64,000 nucleotides of DNA, taken from NCBI RefSeq assembly GCF_000022205.1, contig NC_012029.1:496001-560000 (forward strand), read 5' to 3'. Below are positions 60,859 through 64,000 of this stretch, piece by piece (positions within the stretch are counted from its first letter, which is position 1; every line of letters begins with the position of its first letter). Under the pieces are notes generated by a model. That model searched no databases. It saw only the letters and a list, made by a program, of their open reading frames with translations, and was not told where the DNA came from. The position numbers were made by a program, and so were the translations under genes. This DNA is from Halorubrum lacusprofundi ATCC 49239. Its GTDB lineage: Archaea > Halobacteriota > Halobacteria > Halobacteriales > Haloferacaceae.

Positions 60859-61404
60859 TCAGTTCGTCGCGGACTCCACAACGAGCGTATCGTCCTCGAG
60901 GTAGTGTTCGATGTGGTGGGCGTGCCCCTCGATGCCCTCTAGCTGCTCACGGAGCATTTCGGCGGTCGCGTAGTCGCCGAGCCCTTCTGCGAGCTCGATG
61001 TGCTCCCGGTAGCTCTCGATGATGTCGCCCATCATCTCGAGGTCGTTCGCGAGTGACGTGCGGATGTCGTAGACGTCCTCGTCCTCCGGCTCGACGGTGG
61101 CGTTCTCCGCGAGCGTCGTCAGGCTGGCGTGCGGGACGCCCCCGAGCGCTTGGAGCCGCTCGGCGACCTCGTCGGCGGCCGCCTCGACATCCTCGTACAC
61201 CTCTTGCAGGAACACGTGCACGTCGCGGAACTCCGCGCCCTCGACGTTCCAGTGGTGTTTGTGGAGCTGGTGGTAGAGGGTGTACGCGTCCGCGAGGTCG
61301 ACGTTCAGCGCCTCGATGATCTGTTCGGCCTTCTCCGATTCGAGCCTGAGTGCGTTCTCTTCGACGGTGCCGGCGCGCTGTCGCGTTTCCTTCTGCGTGC
61401 TCAT
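60859..61404 (-). CDS. dpsA: Dps-family ferritin DpsA
   Basis: 181-residue DNA-protection/iron-storage ferritin. Ferroxidase residues sit in LYHQLHKHHWNVEGAEF (about 44-60) and FLQEVYEDVEAAADEVAERL (about 66-85, partly quoted). It forms a 12-mer shell that oxidises Fe(II) and stores Fe(III). A clear TATA box on the minus strand (GGTTATAAGT, 61440-61431) lies about 32 bp before the ATG. Its position among iron-box-controlled genes fits iron homeostasis. Confidence 0.93.
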   Translation of the reverse strand: MSTQKETRQRAGTVEENALRLESEKAEQIIEALNVDLADAYTLYHQLHKHHWNVEGAEFRDVHVFLQEVYEDVEAAADEVAERLQALGGVPHASLTTLAENATVEPEDEDVYDIRTSLANDLEMMGDIIESYREHIELAEGLGDYATAEMLREQLEGIEGHAHHIEHYLEDDTLVVESATN

Positions 61405-61430
61405 AACACTACCTCGTACGCTCCCTATCT

Positions 61431-61440
61431 ACTTATAACC
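61431..61440 (-). promoter_or_regulatory. dpsA TATA box
   Basis: GGTTATAAGT on the minus strand, centred about 32 bp upstream of the dpsA ATG, giving a transcript start near 61409 and a leader of only a few bases. The 61405-61657 intergenic region is strikingly AT-rich, shared between dpsA and the binding-protein gene. Confidence 0.65.
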
Positions 61441-61602
61441 CATCAATATGAAAACATTTTTTCGTACGGCCTAAAACTCTCTCATCTCGGAGGTAGATTC
61501 TCTATAAGCGTCGCATTCCGAATATATATCTGTTGTATTATATTTATTTGATCGGTCGATGGATCGGCGCGGCGAGAGCGCGTGCTCGCTGGTCTTCTCG
61601 AT

Positions 61603-61616
61603 TTAGGTTACCCTAA
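61603..61616. promoter_or_regulatory. iron-regulator operator, distal
   Basis: TTAGGTTACCCTAA: inverted TTAGG/CCTAA with a 4-nt spacer, 42-55 bp before the ATG of the iron-binding lipoprotein gene. It is upstream of the likely TATA element, so binding could hinder assembly of the initiation complex or act cooperatively with the proximal box. Confidence 0.75.
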
Positions 61617-61637
61617 GATTCGAAAGCGATTTAATGC

Positions 61638-61653
61638 TTTAGGGAGGCCTAAA
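61638..61653. promoter_or_regulatory. iron-regulator operator, proximal
   Basis: TTTAGGGAGGCCTAAA, a perfect TTTAGG-N4-CCTAAA repeat ending 4 bp before the ATG at 61658. A TATA-like GATTTAATG (61628-61636) precedes it, so the box covers the transcript start of a leaderless message. The spacer-plus-arm sequence matches the boxes at 60330 and 61603. Confidence 0.8.
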
Positions 61654-61657
61654 CCAT

Positions 61658-62944
61658 ATGGGAAAGCACGCGGACCGAAGCGCGCCGACGCGCCGTACCG
61701 TGATCAGGTTCGGGGGCGCGGTCGCGGGGGCCGGATCGCTCGCGGGATGTCTCGGAGGCGGGTCGGGCGGTTCCGGCTCGGACGGCGACTCCGACGGCGC
61801 AGACGGCTCAGACGACGCCGAGACCGAGGGGGCGGACGGCTCCGAGGACGAGGAGACGGACGACGGCGGCTCTGCGGGCTCGTACACCGTCGAGATGGCG
61901 CCGGTGGGCGAGGTGACGCTCGATGCGGTCCCCGAGGACGTGATGGTCTACAGCCTGCTGTACGCGGACATGGCGGTCGCATTCGGTCACGGTGACGCGG
62001 TGAACTCGCTGGGCTTCGACGCAGACGCCGGCGGGAACACGCTCGACGCCTACTACGCCGAACTCGGCGGCGTCGCGTTCGACCGGGAGGGTGTCCGACA
62101 GCTCAACACGGGCTCCGGCGGCGGGATCTCGGTCGACCGGGAGCTGCTCTACGAGCTCGACTCCGACCTCCACTTGGCGGATCCATGCCTGTTCGTCTCC
62201 TTCGACGGATGGGACCAGGGCGACATGGCAGAGGTTCGTGACAACGTCGCGCCGTGGTTCGGCAACGTCTACAGTCGCCGGAACTCTCAGCCGCCGGAGC
62301 CGTGTCGCGACGACTACGAGTACTACGGCCTCTGGGAGATCACCGAGCGCGTCGCCGGCGTGTTTCAGGAGTCGGAGCGTTTCGAGGCGCTCGCGGCGGT
62401 CCACGACGACCTGATCGAGACGGTGCAGGCGGACCTCCCGCCGACGGAGGAGCGCCCGACGGTCGGCACCCTCCTCTACATGGACGGGACCTACTACCCC
62501 TCGCTGCTCGACGACCCAGGATTCGCCAACGCCCACGTGCGCCCCTTCGGCGTGGTCGACGCGTTCGGCGCCGACGACGTGACCTACGAGACCGCCTACG
62601 ACCACGAACAGCTACTGGAGGTCGATCCCGACGTGATTCTCCACCAGTACGGAGTCGAGTCCTACTACGACGTGGCTGCGGTCCGCGAGGAACTCGCCGA
62701 CCATCCGGTCGCCGGCGAACTCTCCGCGATCGAGAACGACCGGTTCTACCCCTCGGGGAACCCGGTACAGGGGCCGATCATGAACCTCTTCCAGATCGAG
62801 ATGACCGCCAAACAGCTGTTCCCCGAGCGGTTCGGTGAGTGGCCGGCCTACGAACTCGGCGACGGCTATCCGGATATCCCCGACGACGAACGGCTCTTCG
62901 ACCGCGACCGGGTCGCTGGGATCGTCACCGGTGAGGCGGAATGA
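61658..62944 (+). CDS. Fe-siderophore/cobalamin-type ABC binding lipoprotein
   Basis: 428 residues. Tat signal with Arg12-Arg13 (TRRTVIRFGGAVAGAG) and lipobox LAGC (Cys31), then an acidic Gly/Asp/Ser linker. The mature part is a periplasmic-binding protein of the FepB/BtuF class: PVGEVTLDAVPEDVMVYSLL, AVAFGHGDAVNSLG, and the C-terminal EIEMTAKQLFPERFGEW. Ligand is likely an iron chelate, because two iron boxes precede it. Stop overlaps the ATG of the flavoprotein by 4 bp. Confidence 0.87.
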   Translation: MGKHADRSAPTRRTVIRFGGAVAGAGSLAGCLGGGSGGSGSDGDSDGADGSDDAETEGADGSEDEETDDGGSAGSYTVEMAPVGEVTLDAVPEDVMVYSLLYADMAVAFGHGDAVNSLGFDADAGGNTLDAYYAELGGVAFDREGVRQLNTGSGGGISVDRELLYELDSDLHLADPCLFVSFDGWDQGDMAEVRDNVAPWFGNVYSRRNSQPPEPCRDDYEYYGLWEITERVAGVFQESERFEALAAVHDDLIETVQADLPPTEERPTVGTLLYMDGTYYPSLLDDPGFANAHVRPFGVVDAFGADDVTYETAYDHEQLLEVDPDVILHQYGVESYYDVAAVREELADHPVAGELSAIENDRFYPSGNPVQGPIMNLFQIEMTAKQLFPERFGEWPAYELGDGYPDIPDDERLFDRDRVAGIVTGEAE

Positions 62945-63912
62945 GCGGCGGCGTCGATCGCGACGCGGTCGTCACGGGTCTTGACTACGAGGCGGTCGTG
63001 GTCGGCGGCGGCCCCGCCGGCTGCTCGGCCGCCGTCTTCCTCGCCCGCGAGGGGATCGACGTCGCCATGTTCAACCGTGGTCGGTCGTCGATCGCGCGCT
63101 GTGCGCATCTGGGGAACTACCTCGGCTTCCCCGGCGGGATCGACGTCGAGACGTTATACGATCTGATGCACGACCACGTCGAGCGCGCGAGTGGCGAGCT
63201 CGTCGGCGACCTCGTCGAGTCAGTCGAATCGCGGGCGACTGACGACACGGAGGAAGCGCGCTTCCGCGTCACCCCGCAGGAGGGCGAGCCGGTCGCCACC
63301 CGCTGCGTGGTAGCGGCGACCCGATACGACGGGGAGTACCTCCGTGGGCTCGACGACGACGCGGCGATGTTCGAGACCCACGACCACGGCGGCGAGACTC
63401 GCGAGCACTTCGATCGGGAGTACGCCGATCCCGACGGAACGACGCCGATCGACGGGCTCTACGTCGCCTCGCCCTCCGAGGCCGACCGACAGGCGATCAC
63501 GGCGGCCGGACGCGGTGCCCGCGTCGCCCGGCGAGTCGTCACCGACGCGCGAATCGACGATGGCTGGTGGCCCGCGGCGGCCGAGGACGTCGACTGGGTA
63601 CGCCGTGAGGCCGAGCGCGAGGAGGAGTGGGCGGACCGCGATCGGTGGGTCGAGTGGTTCGACCAGCGCCACGCCGACGCCCCGGTCGATCCGGAGTCGG
63701 AGCGGTTCGCGCGCGTTCGCGAGGCCGCTATCGACGAGACGCTGGCGTCGTACGTCGACGCCGACGAGGCCGAGGAACAAGCGGCCGAGGGTGGGCGCGC
63801 GCTCGCCGATCACCTCGACCCGCGCGCCGTCGTCGACGCACACGGCGCCGAGGCCCTGCTCGACGCAATGGATGACGAAGATATCGCCGCGTACGGCGCG
63901 AGGGCGCGATGA
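62941..63912 (+). CDS. FAD-dependent oxidoreductase, thioredoxin-reductase-like
   Basis: 323 residues. N-terminal FAD loop VVVGGGPAGCSAAVFLAREG (about 20-39) and LGNYLGFPGGIDVETLYDLM, as in thioredoxin-reductase relatives. The redox CxxC pair of thioredoxin reductase is missing. From residue ~195 on, an acidic and Trp-rich helical region replaces the usual fold end. Cotranscribed with the iron-box-controlled binding protein, so a reductase that releases iron from an imported chelate is a fair inference. Confidence 0.78.
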   Translation: MSGGVDRDAVVTGLDYEAVVVGGGPAGCSAAVFLAREGIDVAMFNRGRSSIARCAHLGNYLGFPGGIDVETLYDLMHDHVERASGELVGDLVESVESRATDDTEEARFRVTPQEGEPVATRCVVAATRYDGEYLRGLDDDAAMFETHDHGGETREHFDREYADPDGTTPIDGLYVASPSEADRQAITAAGRGARVARRVVTDARIDDGWWPAAAEDVDWVRREAEREEEWADRDRWVEWFDQRHADAPVDPESERFARVREAAIDETLASYVDADEAEEQAAEGGRALADHLDPRAVVDAHGAEALLDAMDDEDIAAYGARAR

Positions 63913-64000
63913 GCAACAGTGGGTCGGTCGCCGGCGGGGACGCCGCCCGCCGATCGTCGGAGGGGCGGATCGGGTGGCTGTTCGACCCCAAGTTGGTCTC
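63909..64000 (+). CDS. start of a further gene, cut by window end
   Basis: ATG overlaps the stop of the flavoprotein gene by 4 bp. The visible 30 codons read MSNSGSVAGGDAARRSSEGR then IGWLFDPKLV, a polar start followed by the beginning of a hydrophobic region. The context (binding protein then oxidoreductase) makes a FecCD-type permease the likeliest product, but the sequence seen is too short to prove it. Confidence 0.6.
   Translation, partial: MSNSGSVAGGDAARRSSEGRIGWLFDPKLV

Noticed and set aside
61460-61475. Fourth iron box upstream of dpsA
   Set aside because: Only the CCTAAA half is intact; the other arm reads TTTCGT with three mismatches, so it is too weak to call.

Overview
The window is a high-GC, gene-dense chromosomal segment of a halophilic archaeon, most likely Halorubrum or a close relative. 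The signs are strongly acidic Asp/Glu-rich proteins, frequent GTG starts and leaderless-style promoters, Tat lipoproteins, and a set of archaeal or haloarchaeal markers: pantoate kinase, SRP54, NcsA, FtsZ2 with the CdrS/CdrL regulators, SMC/ScpA, RIO2 and DpsA. I see no insertion sequence, prophage or CRISPR array. Apart from two copies of a hairpin-rich repeat, the segment reads as ordinary chromosome with some accessory clusters. All assignments come from reading sequence and translated motifs; no database search was run.

Layout. 1-5107: an envelope/secretion group (DUF1102/PGF-pre-PGF surface protein cut by the window edge, rhomboid-like protease, SipW-like signal peptidase, DUF5305 membrane protein). 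5161-6258: an extended SDR enzyme and tRNA-Gln(UUG). 6502-12725: a complete seven-gene Mrp Na+/H+ antiporter operon (A to G), followed by a DHH phosphoesterase. 14045-17866: an unknown small protein, an actin homologue resembling salactin overlapping an ArlD/E-domain protein, a zinc-ribbon membrane protein and pantoate kinase. 17901-20204: the SRP54 gene bracketed by two inverted copies of a structured repeat. 20213-25477: a CmI4-like protein, a biotin ECF transporter (BioY plus ATPase plus EcfT) and a large heterodisulfide-reductase-like membrane Fe-S protein.

25826-31669 is a phosphate operon pstSCAB-phoU with a low-molecular-weight phosphatase-like gene at its end. 31944-40167 holds a rifampicin-phosphotransferase-like enzyme, a VOC dioxygenase, the B12-binding mutase subunit with MeaB, an alpha/beta hydrolase, a hotdog-fold protein and NcsA. 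40183-48087 is a cluster of unknown pathway: SAM methyltransferase, GT4 glycosyltransferase, a PTPS-fold enzyme with altered catalytic residues, a sulfatase-fold protein, a Gfo/Idh/MocA-aldo-keto reductase fusion, a small membrane protein, a CDP-alcohol phosphotransferase and a medium-chain dehydrogenase. It is my main candidate for an undescribed biosynthetic system.

48312-55715 is the division and chromosome-organisation block: cdrL, cdrS and ftsZ2 on the minus strand, then a coiled-coil protein, smc and scpA on the plus strand. Five GTAAGAC/GTCTTAC sites lie in the 216-bp region between cdrL and cdrS. 55843-60243 contains a methyltransferase, a membrane protein, endonuclease IV, a lipoate ligase and RIO2. 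60330-64000 is an iron-homeostasis neighbourhood: three TTTAGG-N4-CCTAAA-type operators, a small CxxC protein, an amphi-Trp protein, DpsA, a Tat siderophore/cobalamin-type binding lipoprotein, a thioredoxin-reductase-like flavoprotein and the start of a further gene.
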